A stretch of 55,410 bases of DNA from a virus. A model generated the notes under the pieces. It searched no databases. It saw nothing but the letters and a program-made list of their open reading frames with translations, and was not told the origin of the DNA. Both the position numbers and the translations under genes were made by a program. Each line of letters begins with the position of its first letter. Position 1 is the stretch's first letter. Of this stretch, positions 7,501-16,184 are shown piece by piece. Where the stretch lies: the IMG/VR virus record IMGVR_UViG_3300031746_002172, positions 1 to 55,410 of that record; one strand, given 5' to 3'.

Positions 7501-8136
7501 ATGCTAAAAAGTATTTATACTAAAACAGGAATTTATTGTATTGAAAATATAGTTAATGAAAAGAAATATATTGGAAAAGGAAAAAATATAACAACAAGAT
7601 GGTCTGACCATAAATGGAAATTAAAAAATAAAATTCATGATAACAAACATCTTCAAAATGCGTGGGATAAATATGGAGAAGAAAATTTCAAATTGTGGAT
7701 TATAGAAGAATGTAAAGAAAGCGAATTAATAGAAAAAGAAATTTTTTATATTTCTCTATACAATACAAAAAATACAGGTTATAATATGACAGATGGAGGA
7801 GACGGAATTCCCGGGCATATACATTCTGAAGAAACAAAAATAAAAATGTCTAATTCTCAAAAAGGTAAAAAACAAACGAAAGAACAAATAAAAAAAAGAA
7901 AAAATACAATTATAAATTGGACCGACGACCAAAAAGAAATTGCTTATATAAACAGGTCGAATGGTCACAAGAATCATATCGTTTTAGAAAAAACAAAAGA
8001 AAAATTGTCGGAATACTTTAAAAACAATCCTTCAAGAAAAAAGGGCAAATATAAACACTCCGAAGAAACCAAAAAGAAACTCTCCGAATCTTTAAAAAGA
8101 TATTGGTTAGAAAGGAGAACACAAGATGACAGATAA
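7501..8136 (+). CDS. GIY-YIG homing endonuclease with NUMOD3 repeats (copy 2)
   Basis: A 211-residue protein. GIY is at 10-12 and YIG at 23-25, with an Arg-containing helix (TTRWSDHKWKL) and the catalytic Glu in LIEKEIFYISLY. A GYNMTDGG turn closes the nuclease domain. NUMOD3-like repeats (HSEETKIKMSNSQKG, HSEETKKKLSESLKRYW) make up the C-terminal half. It lies between terminase and portal and overlaps the portal gene by 11 bases. Its final codons carry AAGGAG, the portal ribosome binding site. The N-terminus is six residues longer than in the other copies. ATG follows TAGGAGG. Confidence 0.9.
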   Translation: MLKSIYTKTGIYCIENIVNEKKYIGKGKNITTRWSDHKWKLKNKIHDNKHLQNAWDKYGEENFKLWIIEECKESELIEKEIFYISLYNTKNTGYNMTDGGDGIPGHIHSEETKIKMSNSQKGKKQTKEQIKKRKNTIINWTDDQKEIAYINRSNGHKNHIVLEKTKEKLSEYFKNNPSRKKGKYKHSEETKKKLSESLKRYWLERRTQDDR

Positions 8137-9901
8137 AACAAATGAAGAAAATTTAATCAGTGAAGAAAATGTTTGGTCAGTTATAGAGTTTGCTCGTGCA
8201 ATGACAAATATGTACGGACAGGGCTATTTAACCCCCGAACTTATTAATCAACGCATGCGTGATATTACCCTAAATCCAATGGCGGCTACAGAAAGTGAAC
8301 TTAATACAGCACTTTCTTCGCCTAAAGATAGCGAATTGCAACTTCGCTCTTTTTCTCAAGATTTCGAAATGAAATCTATGGTTTATAAAAGGCTTATCAC
8401 CTATATGGCTGATATGCTTGCGTTTGATATTACATATACATCAAGTGCAGAACTTAAAGATTATGAAACCCCGAAATATAAAAAAGACCTAAAAACAGTA
8501 GAAGACATTCTAGAAAAATTCGCTTATAAAAAAGAATTATCTATTGCTGTTAAACAAATGGTAAGGAATGATGCATATTTTGCTGCTATTAGAGATTTAG
8601 GAGATAGTATTGTTTTACAAGAACTTCCTGCCGATTATTGCAAAATAACCGGAAGATGGGAAGGTGGCTTTCTATTCAGTTTTAATATGTTTTGGTTTTT
8701 AATTCCTGGGGTTGATATCAACATGTATCCAGATTTCTTTAGAAAGAAATATAAAGAAATATGGGTAAACGGAAATCAGCAAAAACCATATATACCTTCC
8801 ATGCCACCGGAGATGAGAAATTCGACTTGGATTTATTGGGTTGATATTCCTATCGATGTTGGTGTATGTTTTAAATATTCTCCTGAACTCGCAACTAGAT
8901 TGCCATATTTTACACCTTTGTTTAGTGATTTGATTTTACAATCTTTAATGCGTAATCTTCAAAAGCAAGCAACTATGGCTGCGGCAAGTAAAATGATTAT
9001 CGGTCAAGTTCCAATGCTAAACAGAGACGCTAAAGCAAGTGTAAAAGATATGATTGCTATTAGCCCTGATTTACTTGGTAAATTCTTAGCATTAGTAAAA
9101 AGCAGTATTAATGAAGCTATTAAAGTTGCTTCTGCGCCTTTGGAAGATATGAAGGGTATTAGTTTTGACTCAGAAAATGAGTTATACGATAGTTATTTAA
9201 AAACAACACTGGCTTCTAGTGGTGTAAACACAAACTTGATATTTACAAGCGATATTAAGCCAAATGTTCTTGAAACTCAATTGAGTTTGAATGTTGATGA
9301 GCAAATGATGACAGCGCTATATGACCAATTTAATATCTTTATGAATTATTATATTAATAAATTCACTAAGATGTTTAAATTTAAATTTGTTTTTGAAGGT
9401 ACACAATTTTTCCTAAACAGACAACAAAGATTAGAATCTATAATGACTTTGTTTAATGTGGGGATTATTTTACCTCAAAAAATAGCGGCTGCTATAGGAA
9501 TGAAACCCGCTCAATTAAGAAAACAGTTGGAAGAAGCACAAGGGAGTGGGTTTATGGATTTGATTAAACCACCCGCTCTCGAAGGTCAAAAGCAAATAGC
9601 GGAAATAACAGGTAAACAGCAAAAAGATTTAACTGACCAAACTGCTAAAAACCAGCGGGAGTTAGCAGACCAAACTGCTAAAAATCAAGAAAAGGTTGCA
9701 GAAAAACAAGCTAAATTGAATCCAAAACCTGCCCCCGGTGTACCCGGTGTGGCAACTCCTGCTAAACCCGAGGGAAAAACAACTGCTACGGGACAACCCG
9801 CTAAGCCAGGTAGACCCCAAGAAGATATAACAAAAATCTCAGAGGAAACTGAGGATACCCGGAGCGGTGGACAAAATTTAGGGCGCGGTGGAAAAATCTA
9901 A
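8126..9901 (+). CDS. Portal protein
   Basis: A 591-residue protein directly after the terminase block, in the position and size range of portal proteins, the dodecameric ring at the capsid vertex through which DNA passes. Visible traits fit the family: an alpha/beta wing region with many aromatic residues (TGRWEGGFLFSFNMFWF), a long helical segment (LILQSLMRNLQKQATMAAASKMIIGQVP) and a clip/crown-like region with TSDIKPNVLETQLSLNVDEQM. The C-terminus is low-complexity with two copies of DQTAKNQ and a proline/alanine-rich tail, probably disordered. No single motif is diagnostic. The call rests on synteny plus general character. Start at ATG after AAAGGAG within the upstream endonuclease gene. 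Confidence 0.8.
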   Translation: MTDKTNEENLISEENVWSVIEFARAMTNMYGQGYLTPELINQRMRDITLNPMAATESELNTALSSPKDSELQLRSFSQDFEMKSMVYKRLITYMADMLAFDITYTSSAELKDYETPKYKKDLKTVEDILEKFAYKKELSIAVKQMVRNDAYFAAIRDLGDSIVLQELPADYCKITGRWEGGFLFSFNMFWFLIPGVDINMYPDFFRKKYKEIWVNGNQQKPYIPSMPPEMRNSTWIYWVDIPIDVGVCFKYSPELATRLPYFTPLFSDLILQSLMRNLQKQATMAAASKMIIGQVPMLNRDAKASVKDMIAISPDLLGKFLALVKSSINEAIKVASAPLEDMKGISFDSENELYDSYLKTTLASSGVNTNLIFTSDIKPNVLETQLSLNVDEQMMTALYDQFNIFMNYYINKFTKMFKFKFVFEGTQFFLNRQQRLESIMTLFNVGIILPQKIAAAIGMKPAQLRKQLEEAQGSGFMDLIKPPALEGQKQIAEITGKQQKDLTDQTAKNQRELADQTAKNQEKVAEKQAKLNPKPAPGVPGVATPAKPEGKTTATGQPAKPGRPQEDITKISEETEDTRSGGQNLGRGGKI

Positions 9902-9952
9902 TTAATAAAAATGTCTTAATCTGTTAAAAAAGATGGAGGCGAAAGGAGGAAA

Positions 9953-10441
9953 ATGAAACTCTTAGATAGTCTAAATAATGCTTTTAATGAGCAAATTACA
10001 CACGAATACCGAAATCAATTGATATATACTCAATTAGAGTCTATTTTCGAAGATTTTCAGCTTAAAAATATCGCCAAATATTTTCATGAGCAATCTTTAC
10101 ATGAAAAAAGTCATGGAGATAAAATAGTTGGGTATTTAAACGATAGAACAGGTGGGAAAGTTAATATCAGAGAAATTGATTCCCCGATAATACCTTTTTA
10201 TACAATCGATACTTTAGCAAGCATTGGGGATTTGTATATTTCTACAGAAGAAAGTACAACCGAATCTCTAGAAAGTATTTATGACTTTGCTTTAGGAAAT
10301 AAATCATATATAGATTTACCCCTTCTTTCTGATATGTTACAAGAACAAGTAGAAGAAGAAGATTCAGCCAACGAATTTGCTTTAAATATAAAAATGACAA
10401 AAGATTTAGTTTTATTTGATAAATCTTTTTCAGGAGGGTAA
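9953..10441 (+). CDS. Ferritin (non-haem, FtnA-like) in the head gene cluster
   Basis: A 162-residue protein, close to the usual 165 of bacterial ferritins. It aligns by eye with E. coli FtnA along its length: LNNAFNEQITHEY with Glu18, LHEKSH with Glu51 and His54, an acidic STEES helix supplying the Glu94 equivalent, EQVEEE (FtnA has EQHEEE), and a final LVLFDKSFS matching LYFIDKELS. The ferroxidase ligands are therefore present. Ferritins oxidise Fe(II) and store it in a 24-subunit cage. No signal peptide, so cytoplasmic or virion-associated. It lies between portal and protease-scaffold genes behind its own AAGGAGG site. Whether it goes into the capsid is unknown. Confidence 0.85.
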   Translation: MKLLDSLNNAFNEQITHEYRNQLIYTQLESIFEDFQLKNIAKYFHEQSLHEKSHGDKIVGYLNDRTGGKVNIREIDSPIIPFYTIDTLASIGDLYISTEESTTESLESIYDFALGNKSYIDLPLLSDMLQEQVEEEDSANEFALNIKMTKDLVLFDKSFSGG

Positions 10442-10450
10442 ACATATGTC

Positions 10451-10642
10451 ATGATTACTAATCCGGAAATAATTACTGAAAAATATAGATGTAACAAATA
10501 TGTTAAAAGTTGGCTTATATTTCACTGTCGCTTGCCTTTATTGAGCTTCGATAAAAAATATTTTTATTTTGCTAAAACAGATAAGCTAAAAGAGTGTTTG
10601 AAAAAAATGCCTTTAGATGTAAAAATATTATCTATATTATAA
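10451..10642 (+). CDS. Small DUF5659-like protein
   Basis: A 63-residue basic protein starting at ATG about 13 bases after AGGAGG, which lies in the last codons of the ferritin gene. An earlier ATG at 10445 hits a stop after two codons. The segment LLSFDKKYFYFAKTDKLKECLKKMP resembles DUF5659 proteins, in which a short beta hairpin (the FYF strand) is followed by a helix. These are small proteins of unknown function frequent in phages of Bacillota. Its place inside the head module may mean only that it shares late expression. No catalytic residues are evident. Confidence 0.6.
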   Translation: MITNPEIITEKYRCNKYVKSWLIFHCRLPLLSFDKKYFYFAKTDKLKECLKKMPLDVKILSIL

Positions 10643-10668
10643 AAAACCCAAGGAAGGGAGGTAAATTG

Positions 10669-12585
10669 ATGAAAAAAATTAGTTTTGCAATTGAAAATGT
10701 TGAAATGATTCAGGAAAATCCTGATTCTAACTTCGCTCTTTTGGCTTTAGACTTTTTTGCTTCTGGAGATAATCTTCACGATATGTATGTTTCCGAAGAG
10801 ACACTACTTCGCACAGCAGATACAATTAAGAATTGCCCTCTTGTCTGGAAATATGATGCGGTGCTAGATGATGTCTATACACATGACCCCGAAGAGGTTC
10901 CTTGCGGTTTTGTTCCAGATAGTACTATAATCACAAGTAAAAAACTGGAAGATGGGAGGACAATGTTATCAGCCATAGCTTATGTGTGGAAAAGATATAC
11001 TGGTCCATTGTTAGGTTTCTTCAAGAGGGATGGAGGAAAAAAGCCTGTCAGTGTCGAAATGAGCGTATATAAAACTCAACCAAAAAAAGACGGAAAAACT
11101 GAACTTCTTGATTTTAGATATGAAGGGGTAACTGTTTTAGGAAGTTATGTGACTCCTGCTATACCTATGGCTAATGCAACTGTTTTGTCTTTTGCAAAAG
11201 AATATGAGGAAGATTTAGAGAAGGAATTCTCTTTCACAGAAATCATAATCCCCAAAGAAGTAAGATATGCTGTTGAAAAAGGTCTTGAAATTCGAAAAGA
11301 GGAGGGAGGTGGTACATCTACAGGTATCGCCTTTGCACGATATTTAACTAAAAATAAAATAATAACTCCCGAAAAAATAAAAGAAATTAATAATTATTTT
11401 TCCACACACAAACATAGCAGAGAAACCGTTGACTGGCTTCTTTTCGGTGGAGATTATGCAAAGGAATGGGCAGAAAATATGTCAGAAAAAATTGACAACG
11501 AACTTGTCACATTTCCTTATAAGTCAAAGGCGGATGTGAATCCATCTTTAAAGGGTATTACCCCTCCCATTTCTCTCGCCCAAGCTAATGCGATTGCTGC
11601 GCAAGCAGATTCGATTGGTTCAGATGATAAGAAAAATGGTTGGGCTATTGCAATAAGTTCGTTTAAGAAAACTCATCATGTAGAAGATGAAAAATGGGTA
11701 AAAAACGAAGGTAGTACTGTAAAAGCGTCTGCGGACGATACAGAAGATTTTATCAAGGAGGATACTATGACCGAAGAAGAAAAAATGGCAGTTGAAAAAG
11801 CCGAAGCAGATGCAAAAATGGCTGCTGAAAAAGCCGAAGCAGATGCAAAAATGGCTGCTGAGGTAGAAGAAAAAGCAAAAATGGCTGCTGATGAAGAAGC
11901 TAAGGCAAAAATGGCTGCTGAGGTAGAAGAAAAAGCAAAAATGGCTGCTGATGAAGAAGCTAAGGCAAAAATGGCTGCTGATTCAAAGGTTGCTGCTGAA
12001 AAAGCAGTAGCTGAAAAAATGGCTGTTGATGAAGCAAAAGCTAAAGCAGCAGAGGAAGCAAAGAAAAAGTTAGAAGAAGAGAAATCAAAGAAATTTGAAT
12101 TCCCCATTGAGAAATGTGGTGAAATGTTCTCAGCAGATGACGATGAAGATGATGTAAAAATGGCTAAGGTGGAATGCGCCAAAGGCAAAGAAGCAGACTT
12201 CGGAATCGTTATGAATGGTCTATTTGCAAAAATCGAAAAGCTATGTAATAAGATGGCATTAATGGCTGAAGAGAAAAAAGCATATATGGCAGAAAACGAA
12301 GAACTCAAGAAGTTCAAAGCAGAATTAGAGGGTCAACAGAAAGAGTTTGCAATTAATGAAACTTTGAAAGAACTCTCTGTGTCTGTCTATCTTCCTGATG
12401 ATGTTAAAGCAGAAATGAAAGCGGATGCCGCAAATTATACTTTAGCAAATATGGAAGCATGGAAAAATTCCTGCAAAGCAAAATCATTTGATTTTGCAAT
12501 CAGGATTCCCCAAAGCAAGGGCACTATAGAAGTTGGACTACCTTTTGGTGGTGCAACCAAGAAACAAAAAAGCCTTTGGGATTAA
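10669..12585 (+). CDS. Head maturation protease fused to capsid scaffold/core protein
   Basis: A 638-residue protein. Start chosen at ATG 10669, just after GGGAGG; the frame is open upstream but has no better site. The first 200 residues look like a prohead protease domain (KNCPLVWKYDAVLDD, EVPCGFVPDS, KPVSVEMSVY, VTVLGSYVTPAIPMA). A second domain (about 215-280: VEKGLEIRKEEGGGTSTGIAFAR through VDWLLFGGDYAKEWAE) and a third (about 290-350: PPISLAQANAIAAQADSIG) match modules I associate with phage head core proteins. The remainder is an Ala/Glu/Lys-rich coiled coil with short tandem repeats, typical of scaffolds. The protein would organise the prohead and then be processed. The catalytic residues were not identified. 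Confidence 0.7.
   Translation: MKKISFAIENVEMIQENPDSNFALLALDFFASGDNLHDMYVSEETLLRTADTIKNCPLVWKYDAVLDDVYTHDPEEVPCGFVPDSTIITSKKLEDGRTMLSAIAYVWKRYTGPLLGFFKRDGGKKPVSVEMSVYKTQPKKDGKTELLDFRYEGVTVLGSYVTPAIPMANATVLSFAKEYEEDLEKEFSFTEIIIPKEVRYAVEKGLEIRKEEGGGTSTGIAFARYLTKNKIITPEKIKEINNYFSTHKHSRETVDWLLFGGDYAKEWAENMSEKIDNELVTFPYKSKADVNPSLKGITPPISLAQANAIAAQADSIGSDDKKNGWAIAISSFKKTHHVEDEKWVKNEGSTVKASADDTEDFIKEDTMTEEEKMAVEKAEADAKMAAEKAEADAKMAAEVEEKAKMAADEEAKAKMAAEVEEKAKMAADEEAKAKMAADSKVAAEKAVAEKMAVDEAKAKAAEEAKKKLEEEKSKKFEFPIEKCGEMFSADDDEDDVKMAKVECAKGKEADFGIVMNGLFAKIEKLCNKMALMAEEKKAYMAENEELKKFKAELEGQQKEFAINETLKELSVSVYLPDDVKAEMKADAANYTLANMEAWKNSCKAKSFDFAIRIPQSKGTIEVGLPFGGATKKQKSLWD
11851..11970 (+). repeat. 60-bp tandem direct repeat in the scaffold coiled coil
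   Basis: Two exact 60-bp units (11851-11910 and 11911-11970) each encode twenty residues of the AKMAAEVEEK / AKMAADEEAK type. They are preceded by two 30-bp units encoding KAEADAKMAA. The identity at DNA level indicates recent duplication, so the helix length can probably change by slippage in register with a ten-residue period. Confidence 0.85.
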
Positions 12586-12630
12586 AACCAAGGGTATATC
12601 AATTTAATTTAAAAACAGGAGGTTTTTATT

Positions 12631-13164
12631 ATGGCACATGCAGTTTTAATTCCATCAGCAATTGCAGCAATGAACATCGATTCTTTAAATAGAAGCGTTA
12701 TGAGTGGCTCTGTTGCATTAGATAATGGTAACGTTTTATTAATGGGTGCGGAGTACACTTCCGGTAGTTTAACAGAAGTATTTGCTGTTACTCCACCAGT
12801 TGCAGGTTCCGCTACGAATTTATGGATGGCATATTCTGGTGACGAAATTGTTGTTACCAACGCTCAATACAAAGGTCTTGACCCTGACCCACGTAATTTC
12901 TTCAATGCGGCAGGTAAGGTATTTTCCGCTTACAAGCCACAACTTGGAGACATTATAGTACTTACAGCCGATGCTTTTACCGGAAGTTTCTCATCTAATA
13001 CCTATGCTGGTACTATCGCATATAGTTATAAGTTAGAATGGGCAAATGCACAAGGAACAGGTCTGGTCTACAAATATATTGCAACAACATATATTTCCCT
13101 TGCTACTGGTGCTATTGATAACCAGCGTGTTGCAGCTTATAAGCTGGAATGCGTTTCTATATAA
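12631..13164 (+). CDS. Probable capsid decoration/accessory protein
   Basis: A 177-residue, mostly beta-strand protein rich in Ser, Thr, Ala and Gly, placed between the protease-scaffold gene and the major capsid gene. That is where many phages keep the head decoration or stabilising protein. An N-terminal MAHAVLIPSAIAAMN is followed by SVALDNGNVLLMG and EVFAVTPP strands. I do not recognise a named family, and the function is inferred from position, size and composition. ATG follows AGGAGG, indicating high expression as expected for a virion protein. Confidence 0.5.
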   Translation: MAHAVLIPSAIAAMNIDSLNRSVMSGSVALDNGNVLLMGAEYTSGSLTEVFAVTPPVAGSATNLWMAYSGDEIVVTNAQYKGLDPDPRNFFNAAGKVFSAYKPQLGDIIVLTADAFTGSFSSNTYAGTIAYSYKLEWANAQGTGLVYKYIATTYISLATGAIDNQRVAAYKLECVSI

Positions 13165-13189
13165 TTTTGGATAAAAGGAGATATATATT

Positions 13190-14317
13190 ATGAAAATCCC
13201 AAATCAAGTACTTACTTTCGCAGGTGAACAGAACTTAACACCTTATAAAATGTTCGTTGATTATTGGAATCACTATCGTGCTTTAAACGGTGCGAAAAAT
13301 GTTGAATATCAACAAAATACAATTACACCCGAGGGTGCAGTTGTACCTCTTAGCTTCTCAGAAAAAGAGGAAAAATTAAATGCAGCTTTAAAACGTGAAA
13401 TTTTACGTGTAGCAGGTGTTCAAAATTTTGACACGTTCTCTATTGAGACTTGGGCAAATCACCCTGCTTTAAAGTGGGCAACCTTCGCAGTTATTTCTGC
13501 TGTTATTGATATGATTCTTCCAGAAACTATCATTGACAGTATTGGAATTTACTCCGAAGTTCGTACAATCGGTTGGGGCGACTCAGCGGCGTTCGATGTA
13601 AGTCCTCGTGATTTATTCATCGTTTCTAAAGCAGGTCGTAGCAAGAGAACAACCGAACTACACAAGCAGTTCAAAGGTCAGATTACAGTTATTCCAGAAC
13701 CTCGTGAAATGACAGTATTTGTGTCATTAATGAAAGTTCTTGCAGGAAAAGAATCTTTAGCAGACTTTGTTATGAAGATGGTACGTTCATTCGAGACAGC
13801 ATTAGCTGTTGACGTGTACAATGCTTTCTACACTGCAATGGATGCTGTTGACGCTACTGCAAGCACTGGTTTACTTGTAGCTGGCTATACTCAGTCAGAA
13901 TTTGTTCGTCTTTCACAAACTGTTGCTGCGTGGAATGGTGGTTCAAAAGCGGTTGCTATCGGTACTCAGCGCGCTTTAGCGAGCATTCTTCCTGCAAACG
14001 CCAACTATCGCTATGATTTCCAAAGCGAATACGTGAAAGTTGGTTATCTACGTGATTTCCAAGGAACCGATATTATGGTACTCCCACAGGTAGCTGATTG
14101 GCAGACCCCATTCGGTTTGAAACTCTCAGATTCTCGTATCTGGCTTGTTTCCCCTTCGTCACAAAAACTCATCAAGGTTGTTTTGGAAGGTAATGTACTT
14201 TCATATACCAGTGATGTTTACGCAAACGCTAACTTAATTCAAACTTCAACCCTTATTAAGAGTTGGGGTACCGCTGTTGCAACTAACGCTGTTGCTGCAA
14301 CAATTCAATTAGCATAA
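13190..14317 (+). CDS. Major capsid protein (HK97-type)
   Basis: A 375-residue protein right after the scaffold and decoration genes and ahead of a terminator-like hairpin, the normal place for the abundant shell protein. The middle has an acidic LPETIIDSIGIYSEVRTIGWGD stretch, then SKAGRSKRTTELHKQFKGQITVIPEPREMTVFV, resembling the spine and P-domain strands of HK97-fold capsids in phages of Bacillota. The C-terminal half has GYLRDFQGTDIMVLPQVADW, an A-domain-like segment. Codon usage is noticeably less AT-biased than in the endonuclease genes, consistent with high expression. No protease cleavage site could be assigned. Confidence 0.8.
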   Translation: MKIPNQVLTFAGEQNLTPYKMFVDYWNHYRALNGAKNVEYQQNTITPEGAVVPLSFSEKEEKLNAALKREILRVAGVQNFDTFSIETWANHPALKWATFAVISAVIDMILPETIIDSIGIYSEVRTIGWGDSAAFDVSPRDLFIVSKAGRSKRTTELHKQFKGQITVIPEPREMTVFVSLMKVLAGKESLADFVMKMVRSFETALAVDVYNAFYTAMDAVDATASTGLLVAGYTQSEFVRLSQTVAAWNGGSKAVAIGTQRALASILPANANYRYDFQSEYVKVGYLRDFQGTDIMVLPQVADWQTPFGLKLSDSRIWLVSPSSQKLIKVVLEGNVLSYTSDVYANANLIQTSTLIKSWGTAVATNAVAATIQLA

Positions 14318-14330
14318 TCTATTATAGAAT

Positions 14331-14350
14331 AGGGGCGGGAAACCGCCCCT
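14331..14350 (+). terminator. Hairpin after the major capsid gene (GAAA tetraloop)
   Basis: AGGGGCGG pairs with CCGCCCCT around a GAAA loop, giving eight pairs. It is followed by TCCTAAAAAA rather than a long U-run. It could be a weak terminator or an mRNA-stabilising 3' structure that sets the capsid message apart from the connector genes. Confidence 0.65.
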
Positions 14351-14374
14351 TCCTAAAAAATATTAAGGAGAAAA

Positions 14375-15025
14375 ATGAACAAAAAATCATCTACACAGCT
14401 TTCAGCCGACGAAAAAAAAGAAGTCGAAGCTTTGAAAGCAAGACTAGCCGAATTAGAACCAACCATTGATACCGTAGAACCAGAAATGGGAAAACGTACA
14501 ATAGAAACTGGAAGAAATAAAGTTCTGCTAGACGATTATGTACCTGTTATGAGCCTTTTGCCTTATAGGTTAAACCTATCAACTAAAGAAGGTGGGCAGG
14601 GAGATGTTAAAAAATTTACCAAGTTTGGGGAAGTGAAAAACATTCTTTATAAAGATTTGGTAGATATAATAGAAGTCAATCGAACTTTCATGGAATCAGG
14701 ATATTTTTATATACTTGACCCGTTAGTTATACGCCAGCATGGTCTGGATGAAGTTTACTCCAAAATATTAACAAAGGAAAAAATAGAAGAAATACTAAAC
14801 AATATAAACACAGAATATTGTATCGACCTTTATAATTCATCCAATTCAAATCAGCAAAAAGTAATTGTACAATTGCTTATTGAAAAAGTAAAGAATGACT
14901 CTGGCTCTGTAAATTTGTATACTGTAGATAGAATTTCCAGATTATCAAAAATTGATATTGCACAAAAAGCAGAAGAAGAGAAAGCTTTAGCAGAAGAATT
15001 GGTTGAACAGAACCAACAACAATAA
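14375..15025 (+). CDS. Conserved-type phage structural/assembly protein, unknown
   Basis: A 216-residue protein after the major capsid gene. The N-terminus is a short charged coiled coil (DEKKEVEALKARLAELEP). The core (VLLDDYVPVMSLLPYRLNLST; FGEVKNILYKDLVDIIEVNRTFMESGYFYILDPLVIRQHGLDEVY) looks like a conserved domain, possibly regulatory or scaffold-like, and the C-terminus is Glu/Gln-rich coil. I do not recognise a named family. Its place between capsid and connector genes suggests a virion or assembly protein. The following endonuclease gene starts 20 bases after its stop. ATG follows AAGGAG. Confidence 0.5.
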   Translation: MNKKSSTQLSADEKKEVEALKARLAELEPTIDTVEPEMGKRTIETGRNKVLLDDYVPVMSLLPYRLNLSTKEGGQGDVKKFTKFGEVKNILYKDLVDIIEVNRTFMESGYFYILDPLVIRQHGLDEVYSKILTKEKIEEILNNINTEYCIDLYNSSNSNQQKVIVQLLIEKVKNDSGSVNLYTVDRISRLSKIDIAQKAEEEKALAEELVEQNQQQ

Positions 15026-15045
15026 AATAATCAAAAGGAGGTCAA

Positions 15046-15732
15046 ATGATTGGCATCTATTGTATCGAAAATACTGTGAACAATAAGAAGTATGTCGGTC
15101 AAGCTATTGATATTAGTAATAGAATAATAAGACATAGAAATAGTTTGAAATATAATAGACATAGAAATAATCACCTCCAAAAAGCATATAATAGGTATGG
15201 TAAAGAAAATTTTAAATTTTCTATTATTCAAGAATGTAATGAAAATCTTTTAGATTTAATGGAAAATTATTGGATTATTGCCTACGATACTCTTAATCCG
15301 GATAAAGGATATAATATAAAAACAGCGGGAAGGAACGGAAGACATTCTAAAGAAACAAAAGAAAAGATGTCAAAATCTAGAACAGGAAAAATCCATTCGG
15401 CAGAAACAAAAGAGAGAATGTCAAAATCTTCCAAAGGAAAAGTTTTTTCAGAGGAGCATAAAAAAAATATATCTAAAAATCACGCAGATATTTCTAAAAA
15501 TAATAATCCTTTTTTTGGAAAGAAAAGAAAAATCACCTCTTCTAAGTTTTTAGGCGTATGTTTTAAAAAACCCAATAACAAATGGGTCGCTGGAATATGT
15601 TTAAATGGAAAAAGTAAATATATAGGAATTTATGAAAAAGAAGAAGATGCAGCAAAAGCATATGATTCTTATATAATCACAAATAATTTAAGCAATCCGC
15701 TTAACTTTTCATATGGAGGCGAAAATGGCTAA
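15046..15732 (+). CDS. GIY-YIG homing endonuclease with NUMOD3 and AP2 domain (copy 3)
   Basis: A 228-residue protein. GIY at 3-5 and KKYVG (a YIG variant) at about 14-18, with Arg and His in the NRIIRHR helix and Glu in LMENYWIIAYD. NUMOD3-like repeats (RHSKETKEKMSKSRTGK and two more) follow. From about residue 165 there is an AP2-type DNA-binding domain: KFLGVCF, NKWVAGICLNGKSKYIGIYEKEEDAAKAYD. AP2 domains in phage endonucleases bind the homing site. No three-way-junction element precedes this copy. The stop overlaps the next gene by eight bases and GGAGG in the last codons is that gene's ribosome binding site. Confidence 0.9.
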   Translation: MIGIYCIENTVNNKKYVGQAIDISNRIIRHRNSLKYNRHRNNHLQKAYNRYGKENFKFSIIQECNENLLDLMENYWIIAYDTLNPDKGYNIKTAGRNGRHSKETKEKMSKSRTGKIHSAETKERMSKSSKGKVFSEEHKKNISKNHADISKNNNPFFGKKRKITSSKFLGVCFKKPNNKWVAGICLNGKSKYIGIYEKEEDAAKAYDSYIITNNLSNPLNFSYGGENG

Positions 15733-16183
15733 TACAAGTTTATCTGAGATTTACGATTATTTTCTTATGACTGTTACTGATTATAGGCTCATAGATTTGT
15801 TTAATACATCTCTCCCGGATTTTGAAGATTATCTACAAAAATGGTTAGATTTTGCAATTGTAGATTTTAAAGTATGTGACCAAGACCTAAATTACAATAA
15901 TACCACAAAAGAATTCCCGGCTGAATTAAGCCGGGACAATAAAACCATCTTAGCTACGCTAATGATGAGATATTGGCTCCAAAAGGTTGTGGGAGATATA
16001 ACCCAACTAAATTTGCATATAACTGACCGAGATTTTAAGATAGCTTCTGAAGCACAAAATCTAAGAGAAAAATCAAATCATCTAAACATAGTAAAAGAAC
16101 AATGTTCTCAGCTATTACAAGATTATAGTTATAAAAGAAATGACTGGACTGATTGGTATACCCAATCATTCTCGGGGGTGTAA
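15725..16183 (+). CDS. Putative head-tail connector protein
   Basis: A 152-residue helical protein. The ATG at 15725 is preferred over an in-frame ATG four codons earlier because GGAGGCG lies just before it. The sequence (VTDYRLIDLFNTSLPDFEDYLQKW, NKTILATLMMRYWLQKVVGDITQLNLHITDRDFKIASEAQNLREKSNHLN) fits a small helical connector or adaptor, one of the rings between portal and tail. The call is from position after the capsid gene, size and helical content. It is not a recognised named family. Its expression is probably coupled to the upstream endonuclease gene. Confidence 0.55.
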   Translation: MANTSLSEIYDYFLMTVTDYRLIDLFNTSLPDFEDYLQKWLDFAIVDFKVCDQDLNYNNTTKEFPAELSRDNKTILATLMMRYWLQKVVGDITQLNLHITDRDFKIASEAQNLREKSNHLNIVKEQCSQLLQDYSYKRNDWTDWYTQSFSGV

Positions 16184-16184
16184 T

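Noticed and set aside
11676-12317. Long minus-strand ORF of 213 codons
   Set aside because: It is the mirror of the repetitive Ala/Glu/Lys scaffold region, Ser/Phe/Ala-rich by codon complement, with no ribosome binding site.
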